In this document: piece by piece, positions 22,031-30,655 of the stretch | Numbering within the stretch: position 1 is the first letter of the stretch | Layout of the letters: every line of letters starts with the position of its first letter | DNA from: Geotalea sp. SG265 | GTDB taxonomy: Bacteria; Desulfobacterota; Desulfuromonadia; Geobacterales; Geobacteraceae | Length of the DNA stretch: 64,000 bases | Assembly (NCBI RefSeq): GCF_022808985.1 | Contig: NZ_JAKZFT010000007.1 | Location: 62,001 to 126,000, forward strand | Direction: 5' to 3' | The notes under the pieces: generated by a model | The model's database searches: none | The model's input: only the letters and a program-made list of their open reading frames with translations | Told to the model about the DNA's origin: nothing | Translations under genes and position numbers: made by a program

Positions 22031-22831
22031 ATGATCGAGCAAAAAGTTTCCTACCGGGATTATTTCTACGTCAACCAGCGGGCGCGGGTCGATCTGCCCC
22101 TGAGCAACAGCCGTTTCTTTCATGAATGGGCGGTAATCGATACGGCTCTGGAAAACCTCATCACCCTGCGGCTGTCCCGTGACGTATTGCCGCACAATCT
22201 TCTCCTGGAAAAGGGTGAACCGGTCTCGATCAGGGCGGGGAGCGGCGGCCAAGGTTACCGGTGCCACGGAATCATTGAAGCCATTGAACGGGAAGACCTC
22301 GCCTTGCGCCTGAGCGGCGCCATCATCCCCGACGAACTGCGCTCCTATTTCCGTCTGGACATGTCCCCCCTGGCATTTGACTATGCCGCCGCGGGGAGGG
22401 AAGAGACCTGGGAATTCACCGGCAACCGCGGCATCGTCGGCACGGGAATTGGGGGCAATTCGTCATCAGTGCAGGGAGCCCCCCAGGAGCTGCCGAAGAT
22501 GGAATTTAACGGTGTCCAGCCGGTCATCGTCAACATCAGCGGCGGTGGCTTGCGGGCACAAACGCCGGAAGAGATTCCGGCAGGATCGATTCTCAGTCTG
22601 GCATTTAACCTGCCCCATCCCCTGCCCCAGCCAGTTCAGCTCCTGGCAGAGGTGGTCTACAGCCAGCCGCTCCCCTCCATCTGGCGCACCGGCACCTGCT
22701 TCACCACCGGCATGAAATACCTGAAGATCAACGAGCGCAGCCGGGACAGTATCATCCAATTCGTCTGCAGCGAAGAGATCAAGAAAATCAGGAGCTGCAA
22801 CAAGCGGTTCCATTCCCTGACCTCCGGCTGA
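22031..22831 (+). CDS. PilZ-domain (cyclic di-GMP receptor) protein
   Basis: A 266-residue protein with two regions: residues 1-100 resemble the YcgR-type N-terminal beta domain, and 101-255 a PilZ domain. The cyclic di-GMP contacts are visible as R104-x3-R108 (RSYFR) and N168-x-S170-x2-G173 (NISGGG). A loop at 125-160 is longer than usual and is glycine/serine-rich. It has no membrane segment, so it probably acts in the cytoplasm on a motility or polysaccharide target. It stands alone on the plus strand, and a sigma-54-type promoter lies upstream, which fits a surface or motility regulon. Confidence 0.85.
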   Translation: MIEQKVSYRDYFYVNQRARVDLPLSNSRFFHEWAVIDTALENLITLRLSRDVLPHNLLLEKGEPVSIRAGSGGQGYRCHGIIEAIEREDLALRLSGAIIPDELRSYFRLDMSPLAFDYAAAGREETWEFTGNRGIVGTGIGGNSSSVQGAPQELPKMEFNGVQPVIVNISGGGLRAQTPEEIPAGSILSLAFNLPHPLPQPVQLLAEVVYSQPLPSIWRTGTCFTTGMKYLKINERSRDSIIQFVCSEEIKKIRSCNKRFHSLTSG

Positions 22832-22836
22832 TCCTC

Positions 22837-23922
22837 CTACCTCCCCGCCTTAAGCGCCGTCTCCAGCTCTGCCACAAGCAGGCGATTCTCTTTCCCGCCA
22901 CGCACCGCAACCCTGAAAAAGCGGTTATCGAGCCCACGGAAGTTCGCGCAATCCCTGATGAGAACGGCGCGGGCCAGAAGCCTTTCCCGCAATTCCGTCG
23001 CTGTAGGGCCTTCATTCACCCTGATCAGCAGATAATTGGCTGCCGATGGATAGACGGTCAGCCCTCGCAGCGCGGCCAGCTGCGCGGCAAGCAGCGCCCG
23101 TTCCGCAGTGATGGCCTGCAGGGTCCGCGCCTGGTATTCCCTGTCGGCAACGGCGGCCAGGCCGGCAACCTGGGCAGGCGTGTTGACGCTCCATGGCTGT
23201 CGCTCGGCTGCCAGCCCGGCAATAACCTCCGGCGAACCCAGCGCGTAGCCCAGGCGCAGCCCGGGAATGGCGAAAAATTTGGTCATGGATCTGAGGATTA
23301 CCCCTCCCCCCTCCACCAGGAGCTCCTTGGCCGATTCACCTTGACAAAAGTCCATGAAGGCCTCGTCCAGCACGAAAAAAGTCCCCGCAGCACGGCAGAG
23401 CTGATGGACAACGGTAATCGTCCCCAGTGGCAGCAGCTTTCCCGTGGGATTGCCGGGATTGCAGAGGAAGAGGGCGTCGTAGCCCTCGGACAAGCGCTCT
23501 TCCAGCAGCGGGACCGACAGGGAAAAGCCGTTCCGGTGATCCAGCTCCAGCCAGCCGATCTCCCACCCCTCCCGGTCAAGTGCCTTGGCATATTCGGAAA
23601 ATGTCGGGGCAATGACTAGCGCCTTTTTCCCCTTGAGAACACGGGGCAGCAGGTAGATCAGTTCGGTCGAACCGTTGGCGGCACAGACCGAACCCGGGCC
23701 AAGGCCGTGGAAGGCGGCCAGCGCAGCGGCAAGCTCGACGGCATCCGTATCGGGATAGTGGGTGCAGCGGTCGAAGGAGGAACAGAGTGCCTCCTTTACC
23801 GACGGCGCTATGCCGAGGGGATTGATGCTGGCGGAAAAATCGGCGACCGCTTCCGGCTTCAGCCCAAGACTGCGGGCCACGCTGAAGACATTACCGCCAT
23901 GATCGAAATTGTTTGTCATCAC
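22837..23922 (-). CDS. cobD: L-threonine-O-3-phosphate decarboxylase / histidinol-phosphate aminotransferase-like
   Basis: A 361-residue fold-type I PLP enzyme. The N-terminus DHGGNVF and FSASINPLG, the GSTELIYLLPR segment and the S-x-T-K-F-F-A-I-P-G-L-R-L-G-Y PLP-lysine region are those of CobD/CobC. CobD makes (R)-1-aminopropan-2-yl phosphate, the linker between corrin and nucleotide loop, from threonine phosphate. It is the last gene of the cobalamin operon, 6 bp after cbiB, whose product attaches the linker; the pairing supports CobD over histidinol-phosphate aminotransferase. Confidence 0.92.
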   Translation of the reverse strand: MMTNNFDHGGNVFSVARSLGLKPEAVADFSASINPLGIAPSVKEALCSSFDRCTHYPDTDAVELAAALAAFHGLGPGSVCAANGSTELIYLLPRVLKGKKALVIAPTFSEYAKALDREGWEIGWLELDHRNGFSLSVPLLEERLSEGYDALFLCNPGNPTGKLLPLGTITVVHQLCRAAGTFFVLDEAFMDFCQGESAKELLVEGGGVILRSMTKFFAIPGLRLGYALGSPEVIAGLAAERQPWSVNTPAQVAGLAAVADREYQARTLQAITAERALLAAQLAALRGLTVYPSAANYLLIRVNEGPTATELRERLLARAVLIRDCANFRGLDNRFFRVAVRGGKENRLLVAELETALKAGR

Positions 23923-23928
23923 AGGTTC

Positions 23929-24891
23929 CTATCGGTGACTGATTGCTGAAAAAAGGATGAAGCCGGCCATGAGCAAGGCCTCTGAGCCGTACATGAGGCG
24001 CACGGCCCCCCGGTATGCCACCGGCGCCAGGGGACGATCGGGATCGCCAATGGTCGGTTTGGCTACCGGCATGCCGAAGTAGTAATTCAGCCCTCCCAGT
24101 CGCACACCGAGGGCACCGGCCGCTGCCGCTTCGGGAATGCCACTGTTGGGGGAGGAGTGGTTGTGCCCGTCGCGGCGCATAATGCGCCAGGAATTTCCTG
24201 CCGAAAGCCCGACAAAGGGGGCGGCAACGATCATGAGCAGGCCGGTCAGCCTGGCCGGCAGGTAGTTGGCCAGATCGTCACACCGGGCCGAGGCCCAGCC
24301 GAACTGTAGATAGCGGTCATTTTTATAGCCGACCATGGAATCAAGGGTATTGATCGCCTTGTAGGCCAGCCCCAGCACGGGGCCGCCGAGCATCAGGCAG
24401 AGGAGCGGTGCGATGACGCCGTCGGAGGTATTCTCCGCAACCGTTTCCACCACGCCGCGGATGATGTCCCCCTCGTCCAGTTCCCGGGTATCGCGACCGA
24501 CAATGCGTGACAGCCAGTGCCGCGCCCCCGGCAGATCCCCCTGCTGCAGGGCATCCACAACGGTTGCCGATTCCCGATGTAGTGAGCGGGCCGCCAGGCA
24601 GCCCCAGGAGAGGTAGATCGCCGTTGCTGCGGCAAGGCCGGGGTGAATCAGCGCCGCTCCTTTCAGGAGCAATGCGCCCGACAGGCAGGTAATACCGACG
24701 GTAAGACACAGCAGGGCGATGCCCCCCTGCCGCTCGTCGCTGAAGAGCCGCCGCAGGGGCGTCTCAAGAAAGGCAATCAGCCTGCCGATGCCAACCACCG
24801 GATGGGGCAGGCCGCGGGGGTCCCCCAGCAGCAGATCCAGGAGGATGGCAACGACAACGACAAAAACATGATCGGTCACCAGATCGGGCAT
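23929..24891 (-). CDS. cbiB: adenosylcobinamide-phosphate synthase
   Basis: A 320-residue membrane protein of the CobD/CbiB family: LLDLLLGDPRGLPHPVVGIGRLI at the start (the L-G-D-P-x-x-x-P-H-P-V-x-x-x-G signature), V-E-T-V-A-E-N-T-S-D-G-V-I-A-P in the middle and a Y-K-A-I-N-T-L-D-S-M-V-G-Y motif. Four or five hydrophobic segments. It joins aminopropanol phosphate to adenosylcobyric acid. Located between the cobJ-cobQ fusion and cobD in the same operon. Confidence 0.93.
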   Translation of the reverse strand: MPDLVTDHVFVVVVAILLDLLLGDPRGLPHPVVGIGRLIAFLETPLRRLFSDERQGGIALLCLTVGITCLSGALLLKGAALIHPGLAAATAIYLSWGCLAARSLHRESATVVDALQQGDLPGARHWLSRIVGRDTRELDEGDIIRGVVETVAENTSDGVIAPLLCLMLGGPVLGLAYKAINTLDSMVGYKNDRYLQFGWASARCDDLANYLPARLTGLLMIVAAPFVGLSAGNSWRIMRRDGHNHSSPNSGIPEAAAAGALGVRLGGLNYYFGMPVAKPTIGDPDRPLAPVAYRGAVRLMYGSEALLMAGFILFSAISHR

Positions 24892-24896
24892 GGTGA

Positions 24897-27257
24897 TTAA
24901 TTATCGTCCGGCCTTGGCCCCGGTAACCCGCAGATGGCGAGCAGCCGGTCCATGTCCAGATGGCGCTCCAGATGATCGGCCAAAAGCTCATAAGGGTCCC
25001 TGAGAGGAACGAGCTTGTGCCGCTCACGCAACCCTTTGCCGCGCCTGATGCCGTTGAGGAAGGCGGTTCTGAACCCGGCATTATCGAAGATACCGTGGAG
25101 ATAGGTGCCATAGATCCGCCCGTTCTTGGAGACGGCACCATCCTCCACTGCCACTTGCTCGCCCGAGCGGAGCGTTATCCTGGCAAAGGGAAGGGCATTG
25201 CTGCCACGGGCCGTCTCTCCCATATGGATCTCATAACCGGTCAGCGCACCTCCCCCATCACCAGAATCCATCTGCGCCAGCAGTTCGGCAGCCACCTGAT
25301 GGGTCTCCTTCCGGGCGAGCATCACCGTCTCCACATCCAGCAGGTCCAGCCCATCCGCCTCTTTGATATCCGATTCGATGTTGAAGGGGTCGAGGACCCG
25401 CCGTCCCAGCATCTGAAAACCGCCGCAAATGCCGAAAATCGTCCCCTCGAACTCGCGGGTCGCCTTGTACAACCCCCGTTCCATGAGGAAATAAAGATCG
25501 GTGAGGGTCGATTTGCTGCCGGGAAGAATGAGCAGATCCAGCCCCGCCATTTGCCTGGGACTGTCGATATAGCGGAGCACCACGTCCGGCTCGCGCTCCA
25601 GCACGTCGAAATCGGTGTAATTGGACATGCGCGACATCCTGATCACGCCGATTTGCAGTTTATCCGCACTTCCCTCTGCCGGAGAAGGGCCGGCCACGCG
25701 CCTGGAAAGTGGCACGCTGTCCTCGTCGGCAATGCGAAAACCCTCGAAATAAGGGATAACCCCCAGTACCGGCAGGCCGGTCCGGGCCTCGACGAAATCG
25801 ATCCCCGGCGCAAGGAGCGAAGAATCCCCCCTGAACTTGTTGATGATGATCCCTTTGAGCATCGCCCGCTCGGCCGGCTCCAGCAATTCCACGGTGCCGA
25901 CGATCTGGGCGAAGACACCACCCCGGTCGATATCCGCCACCAGGAGCACCGGGCACCCCGCCATCTCGGCCACCTTCAGGTTGGCAATGTCGTGCTGTTT
26001 GAGGTTGATCTCGGCTATGCTCCCGGCCCCTTCGATAACGATGAAGTCGTGTCCCGCTCTCAGGCGGTTGAAACTCTCCCGCACCTTAAGGAACGCCTCC
26101 GGTTTGTAGGCGTTGTACTCGGCCACCTTCATGTTGCCGACCACCTTCCCCTGGACGATGACCTGGCTCCCCACGTCGGAGTTGGGCTTGAGCAGTACCG
26201 GATTCATATCCACATGGGGAGGAATCCCGCAGGCCTCCGCCTGCACCGCCTGCGCCCTGCCGATCTCCCCCCCCTCGGGGGTGACCGCCGAATTTAGGGC
26301 CATGTTCTGGGACTTGAAGGGGGCGACCGACAGCCCCTTTTTCTTCAGGATCCGGCAGAGCCCGGCGGTAAGAACCGATTTTCCCACGTCGGACCCGGTG
26401 CCGCATACCATCAAAGCACGGCCTGCGGCCGGCGCCGAAGTTCGAGGTTCGACGTTCGAAGTTCGAAGTTCCAAATTCCCTGCCGTTAACCTCGAACCTC
26501 GCACCTCGCACCTCGAACCGGTTTTGTAACCGCGCGGCGTCACCATCCGCCCTTTCTGATCGACGAAGGTGGCGGAATTGCCGACGATAACGATGGAAAA
26601 CATATCGATGTCGTGGTCGAGCATCTCCCCCAGGGTAGTGACGACCATCTGCTCACCTTCGCGGCAGGCGTTACGTACAATCCCCACCGGGGTAGCGGCA
26701 GCACGCACTCCGGCGACAATAGCCCGTGCCGCTTCGATCTGCATGGTGCGCCCCTTGCTTTTCGGGTTGTAGAGGGCAATGACGAAGTCTGCCGCAGCTG
26801 CCGCAGCCAACCGCTCCTGGATGACCGGCCAGGGGGTGAGTAGATCGGAGAGGGAAATGACGGCGAAATCATGCATCAATGGAGCACCGAGCACCGCCGC
26901 TGCCGCCTGAACCGCCGAAACACCGGGGATAATGATGATTTCAGGAGGGACCGGCAGATTTTCCGCCAGTTCCAGGGCAAGGCCCGCCATGCCGTAAACG
27001 CCGGCGTCACCGCTGGAAACGAGCGCCACCCCTTTACCCGAACAGGCGATGGCAAGGGCCTCGTTGCACCGCTCCACCTCCTTGAGCATGCCCGAGGAAA
27101 CCACTTCCTTCCCTTCGAGGAGGGGTTCAATCAATTCCAGATAGGTTTTGTAGCCGACGATGACATCGGCCGTCGCCAATGCCTCCCTTGCCTCGAAAGT
27201 CATGTGGTTCAGGCCGCCGGGGCCGATGCCTACTATGTACAGTGCAGATTGCGCCAT
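24897..27257 (-). CDS. fused precorrin-3B C17-methyltransferase and cobyric acid synthase
   Basis: A 786-residue fusion. Residues 1-245 are CobJ/CbiH, an AdoMet-dependent tetrapyrrole methylase (YIVGIGPGG, SSGDAGVYGMAG, LYNPKSKGR, GNSATF). Residues 280-786 are CobQ/CbiP: GTGSDVGKS P-loop, then FKSQNMALNSAVTPEGGEIG, and a glutamine amidotransferase domain with nucleophile C in GICGGFQMLG and H in YGTYLHGIF. CobQ amidates four side chains of the corrin. The two halves are joined by about 34 residues rich in R, S, T and E (for example CEVRGSRLTAG) encoded by an imperfect inverted repeat at 26438-26524. These steps are normally separate proteins and not consecutive in the pathway. Confidence 0.92.
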   Translation of the reverse strand: MAQSALYIVGIGPGGLNHMTFEAREALATADVIVGYKTYLELIEPLLEGKEVVSSGMLKEVERCNEALAIACSGKGVALVSSGDAGVYGMAGLALELAENLPVPPEIIIIPGVSAVQAAAAVLGAPLMHDFAVISLSDLLTPWPVIQERLAAAAAADFVIALYNPKSKGRTMQIEAARAIVAGVRAAATPVGIVRNACREGEQMVVTTLGEMLDHDIDMFSIVIVGNSATFVDQKGRMVTPRGYKTGSRCEVRGSRLTAGNLELRTSNVEPRTSAPAAGRALMVCGTGSDVGKSVLTAGLCRILKKKGLSVAPFKSQNMALNSAVTPEGGEIGRAQAVQAEACGIPPHVDMNPVLLKPNSDVGSQVIVQGKVVGNMKVAEYNAYKPEAFLKVRESFNRLRAGHDFIVIEGAGSIAEINLKQHDIANLKVAEMAGCPVLLVADIDRGGVFAQIVGTVELLEPAERAMLKGIIINKFRGDSSLLAPGIDFVEARTGLPVLGVIPYFEGFRIADEDSVPLSRRVAGPSPAEGSADKLQIGVIRMSRMSNYTDFDVLEREPDVVLRYIDSPRQMAGLDLLILPGSKSTLTDLYFLMERGLYKATREFEGTIFGICGGFQMLGRRVLDPFNIESDIKEADGLDLLDVETVMLARKETHQVAAELLAQMDSGDGGGALTGYEIHMGETARGSNALPFARITLRSGEQVAVEDGAVSKNGRIYGTYLHGIFDNAGFRTAFLNGIRRGKGLRERHKLVPLRDPYELLADHLERHLDMDRLLAICGLPGPRPDDN
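26438..26524. repeat. TTCGA-rich inverted repeat inside the cobJ-cobQ fusion
   Basis: One arm contains tandem GTTCGA/AGTTCGA-type units, the other CCTCGAACCTCGCACCTCGC-type units, with a centre rich in A/T (AAATTCCCTGCC). The arms are complementary over much of their length. Such degenerate repeats are familiar between genes in some bacterial genomes; here the repeat is open in frame and translated as the linker. Confidence 0.75.
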
Positions 27258-27263
27258 TGCTCG

Positions 27264-27791
27264 TTAAAATCCCTCCGGCTCTTCCATCTGGTCCTTGATC
27301 TTCTCCGAATCCATGGAAAAGACCCCCTTCTGGGAAAGTACGATGCTGGTACTCTTCCCCTGCCATTCGACCCGGTCCGCCTCGGTCAGGGTCGGCTCGC
27401 CGAACTTCTTGTAGCAGGCGGAAAGAAGCTTTTCATAGTTGTCCCTGCCGGTGAAGTAGGCGGTCGCCCCGTAAAAGAGGTCGTCGTAAAAATAGTAGTA
27501 GATCCGGGTCAGGGTCCCTTCGCCGATCTTTAGACGGTCTCCCGGACGGGAATAAACGCTGACCTGTGCAGCCGCCTGCTTCCTGGTCCGCTTGTAAAGC
27601 TCCCGCAGGGCGGCGGTCCCATCCGCACTGAATTTCAAACCCTCCACCTGGGAAACCGGGGTCCCCCAAGTAATATCCCTGAAGCCTTCCGGTTCCTGCT
27701 CTTCAAAAGGGAGATTGCCGGCTGCCGCAGCGCCGGCAGCACAAGCCAAAAGCAGTCCCAACAGGACGATCATCTTGACCGATAAACGCAT
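27264..27791 (-). CDS. secreted protein of unknown function in the cobalamin operon
   Basis: A 175-residue protein with a clear signal peptide (MRLSVKMIVLLGLLLACAAG, cleavage near residue 24). The mature part begins with a G-F-R-D-I-x-W-G pattern (residues 36-43) seen in small periplasmic proteins of unknown function, and continues with an aromatic-rich beta-like region (RIYYYFYDDLFYGA). No metal-binding or enzymatic motif is apparent. It lies between cbiG and the cobJ-cobQ fusion with only 6 and 15 bp gaps, so it is co-transcribed with corrin synthesis genes although it is exported. Confidence 0.75.
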   Translation of the reverse strand: MRLSVKMIVLLGLLLACAAGAAAAGNLPFEEQEPEGFRDITWGTPVSQVEGLKFSADGTAALRELYKRTRKQAAAQVSVYSRPGDRLKIGEGTLTRIYYYFYDDLFYGATAYFTGRDNYEKLLSACYKKFGEPTLTEADRVEWQGKSTSIVLSQKGVFSMDSEKIKDQMEEPEGF

Positions 27792-27806
27792 GGTACTCTC
27801 CTTTGC

Positions 27807-28868
27807 TTAAGCATCAGGACATTCCGCTATAGCCATGGTCACATTGCCGCTCTTTACCTTTTTCAGCAAGAGGGTACCTCCTACCGAAGCTAGCAGGGCG
27901 GCTGGCTCCGCCACGCCAACGGCGCCGATGGCCGCCAGGGCATGGGTGGAGGGGGGAGAGGGGGAAGTGATCCGGTTCAGCTCTTCGCTTTCGTAACAGA
28001 CGAGCGGGAGCCCATAACGCTCGGCAAACTCCAACAAGCCCGGTTCGGTTGCCTTGGCAGCAGCGGATGCAACGCATTTCAGGCTTTTCATGGAGAGGAA
28101 GAGCCGCTTCATGTTGGCCACAACCAAAGCCTCGATCTCACTTGCCGGGGTCCCGCTGTTGCAGCCGATTCCCAGCACCAGATTCTGGGGACGAAGAATG
28201 AGCAGTTTTTCCGACTGCACCTGCAGCGGCAGCTGGCGATTGGTAACGAAGAGGTAGCCCCTTGCCCGACTCTGCAGCGCCTCTATGTACGTATCGAAAA
28301 AGGAAAGGGGGCAGCGGCCGTGGAACCTGCTGCGCACCCGTCCCGTTCCATCGACGACGGCTATTTCGGCACCCTCCAAAAGGAGGCTGTTCAGCACCTT
28401 GACCCGGGACAGCTCGTCTATCACCCAGCCCTCCTCCTTGGCGAGCATATCGAAAGAGGGGAGGTTGTTGGCATCGGTGGCGGTGGTGATGACCTCCCGG
28501 GCCCCGGTGAGAAAGGCGCAGCGCCCTGCAAGTTCGTTGGCCCCGCCCAGATGACCTGACAGAAGGGAGATGGCGAATCTTCCCCCATCGTCCATGACCA
28601 CCACCGCCGGGTCCTTGTCCTTCGCCTCCAGAAGCGGAGCAATCATGCGTACGACGATGCCGGTGGCCATAATGAAAACGAAGCCTTCGGTCTCGGGCCA
28701 GAGCCGGCGCACCAGTTCCTTCAACTCGCCGATGAAGGGAAGGGTCTTTTTCCCCGCCGCACCGGCAAATTTCTGCAGGACATAGAAGTCCGCTTTGGAG
28801 AACCCCTCGCTGATCTGCGCCCCCAGCCTGGCACCGTTGCGGGTTATGGCGATAATGGCGATGCGCAT
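27807..28868 (-). CDS. cbiG: cobalt-precorrin 5A hydrolase
   Basis: A 353-residue CbiG: N-terminal domain with F-I-M-A-T-G-I-V-V-R-M-I-A-P-L and D-D-G-G-R-F-A-I-S-L-L-S-G-H-L-G-G-A-N, the family signature; C-terminal CobE/CbiG domain with L-V-L-G-I-G-C-N-S-G-T-P. It opens the C20 delta-lactone of cobalt-precorrin-5A, releasing acetaldehyde in the anaerobic pathway. Presence of cbiG instead of oxygen-dependent cobG marks the operon as anaerobic. It is 16 bp downstream-linked to the secreted protein gene. Confidence 0.94.
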   Translation of the reverse strand: MRIAIIAITRNGARLGAQISEGFSKADFYVLQKFAGAAGKKTLPFIGELKELVRRLWPETEGFVFIMATGIVVRMIAPLLEAKDKDPAVVVMDDGGRFAISLLSGHLGGANELAGRCAFLTGAREVITTATDANNLPSFDMLAKEEGWVIDELSRVKVLNSLLLEGAEIAVVDGTGRVRSRFHGRCPLSFFDTYIEALQSRARGYLFVTNRQLPLQVQSEKLLILRPQNLVLGIGCNSGTPASEIEALVVANMKRLFLSMKSLKCVASAAAKATEPGLLEFAERYGLPLVCYESEELNRITSPSPPSTHALAAIGAVGVAEPAALLASVGGTLLLKKVKSGNVTMAIAECPDA

Positions 28869-28899
28869 AGGTTCACCATGGAAAAAAGCTGCCTACAGG

Positions 28900-29697
28900 T
28901 TATCCCACAATTCCTTCCCGGAATTCGTGGCTGAAACCCTTGTCGTAAAGGAGGGATTTTGCCTTCAGCCCGTTTCGGCGGGCACCGAGGACGTCGCCGA
29001 CAACAATCAGCGCCTGTTTGCCAATGCCCGCGTCCTTGACCCTGGCGGCAATATCGGCAAGAGTTCCCTCCACTACCTGCTCGTCGGGCCAGGTCGCCTT
29101 GGCCACCACCGCAACGGGGGTCTGCTCCCTATAGGCGCCACCCTGTAGCAGTTCCCGTACCACCTGTTCGATCATGGCCACGGAGAGGTAGATGACCATT
29201 GTAGCGCCGATAGCCGCCGTCCGCACCAGTGCCTCCCGCTCCGGCACCGGCGTTTTTCCCGCCAGCCGGGTAATGACCACCGTCTGGGTCACTTCCGGCA
29301 GGGTCAGCTCCTGTTTCAGGGTCGCCGCCGCGGCAAAGGCGCTCGTCACCCCCGGCACCACCTGATAGCCGATGCCGAGCTGGTCCAGCTCAGCCATCTG
29401 CTCCTGAATTGCGCCAAAGATGGATGGATCGCCGGTATGAAGCCGCACCGTCTTTTTTCCGGCAATAACCGCCTCGGCCAGCACCTGGGTCGTCTCCTCA
29501 AGGGTCATCCCCGCCGAGTCGTAGACAGCGGCATTGGGCGCGTAGGTCCGCACCAGTTCCCGGTCAACGAGGCTTCCCGCGAAAACGACCACCTCTGCCT
29601 CGCGCAAAAGCCGCGCCCCTTTGACAGTAATCAGCTCCGCATCACCGGGACCGGCACCGACAAAAAAGACCTTGTTTTCCGTTACAGCCGTTACCAT
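28900..29697 (-). CDS. cobM: precorrin-4 C11-methyltransferase
   Basis: A 265-residue tetrapyrrole methylase (CobM/CbiF). The ATG at 29697 follows a G-rich ribosome site, so a longer frame to 29862 is rejected. Motifs: VFFVGAGPGDAELITVKGA at the start, V-x-L-H-T-G-D-P-S-I-F-G, Y-Q-V-V-P-G-V-T-S-A-F-A-A-A-A, and a V-V-V-A-K-A-T-W-P-D-E ending. It methylates C11 of (cobalt-)precorrin-4 using AdoMet. Starts 10 bp after cobI. Confidence 0.94.
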   Translation of the reverse strand: MVTAVTENKVFFVGAGPGDAELITVKGARLLREAEVVVFAGSLVDRELVRTYAPNAAVYDSAGMTLEETTQVLAEAVIAGKKTVRLHTGDPSIFGAIQEQMAELDQLGIGYQVVPGVTSAFAAAATLKQELTLPEVTQTVVITRLAGKTPVPEREALVRTAAIGATMVIYLSVAMIEQVVRELLQGGAYREQTPVAVVAKATWPDEQVVEGTLADIAARVKDAGIGKQALIVVGDVLGARRNGLKAKSLLYDKGFSHEFREGIVG

Positions 29698-29707
29698 GCC
29701 CCCCCCA

Positions 29708-30433
29708 TTACCAGCCGTTTTTCCTGACGATGAGCAGCGACAGGTAGTCGAGCTTCTGTCCCAGCAGGCTAGCAATGCCGGTGACGACCTCTTCCTCGGC
29801 CGAGCCGACGCGGCGGATGAAGACCGCTTTTTTCTCAAGCCCCAGCTCCTGCAGCACCCCATAGATGCGGTCGAAAACCCGGCTCACCTTCATGAGGACG
29901 ATGGTGTCGAAATTTTCGAAGGTGCGGCGCAATTCCTCGTCCTCATAGGTGGTGGGGAGGATAGCGATGCGGTCGGCACTCATGCCCAACGGCAGACCTG
30001 CAGCAATGGAAGCAGCGTTGATGCTGGAGATGCCCGGTATCACTTCAATGGCGATGGCCGGGTAGCGCTCCCGGAAGATACGGTAGAGGTAGAGAAAGGT
30101 GGAATAGAGAAAGGGATCGCCGATGGTGATGAAGGCCACATCCCTGCCGTCGGCAACACGTTCGGCGACCTCGGCGGCCGCCTTTTCCCAGAAACCATTC
30201 AGCCCCTGCTGGTCCTTCTTCATGGGAAAGACCTGGACCAGCACCTCCTGGCGGGAGCGGTCGATGAACTCCTCGACGATGGACAGGGCGTAGCTGGATG
30301 CATCGGCAGTCCCCGTCGGCGTACAGATGACCGGCACGGAGCGGAGAATGCGCTCCGCCTTGCGGGTCAGGAGCTCCGGATCACCGGGCCCCACCCCGAC
30401 GGCATAGATTTTTCCTGGCTTCAGCTTTTGCAT
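29708..30433 (-). CDS. cobI: precorrin-2 C20-methyltransferase
   Basis: A 241-residue methylase (CobI/CbiL): IYAVGVGPGDPELLTRKAER at the start, F-I-T-I-G-D-P-F-L-Y-S-T-F-L-Y-L in the middle and E-V-I-P-G-I-S-S-I-N-A. It adds the C20 methyl group to (cobalt-)factor II/precorrin-2, the first committed methylation after chelation. It lies 222 bp downstream of cbiET; the gap contains a dispersed repeat with a hairpin. Confidence 0.94.
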   Translation of the reverse strand: MQKLKPGKIYAVGVGPGDPELLTRKAERILRSVPVICTPTGTADASSYALSIVEEFIDRSRQEVLVQVFPMKKDQQGLNGFWEKAAAEVAERVADGRDVAFITIGDPFLYSTFLYLYRIFRERYPAIAIEVIPGISSINAASIAAGLPLGMSADRIAILPTTYEDEELRRTFENFDTIVLMKVSRVFDRIYGVLQELGLEKKAVFIRRVGSAEEEVVTGIASLLGQKLDYLSLLIVRKNGW

Positions 30434-30563
30434 TTATATATTTTTCCGCTTCGCGAATTCGATTTCAGGAATGGAGAGCAAGGCAGCAATGAGAACCGAC
30501 GCAGGTCCTTGGTAGCTAATCGCCTCCTCTACGGCACAGCAAAAAGCTCCAGCTCCTAGGCGC

Positions 30564-30653
30564 GAGCTCCCTGAGGAATGAGGCGTACCGGAAGGTACGC
30601 TGCAATGACGAAGGGTGCGAGCAACAACGGAGATGGACTTTTGGCGAAGCCGT
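30564..30653. repeat. dispersed intergenic repeat, copy 1
   Basis: Contains the hairpin GCGTACC-GGAA-GGTACGC and a block (GCAATGACG ... GCAAC..CG.AGAT.G) that aligns loosely with 49039-49110. Both copies abut the stop codon of a minus-strand tetrapyrrole-related gene. The rest of the 30434-30655 gap shows nothing recognisable. Confidence 0.45.
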
Positions 30654-30655
30654 AT

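Noticed and set aside
24960-26297. A 445-codon rightward frame across the cobQ half
   Set aside because: Shadow frame in GC-rich DNA, rich in H, R, G and P, with no recognisable domain, antisense to a well-supported gene.
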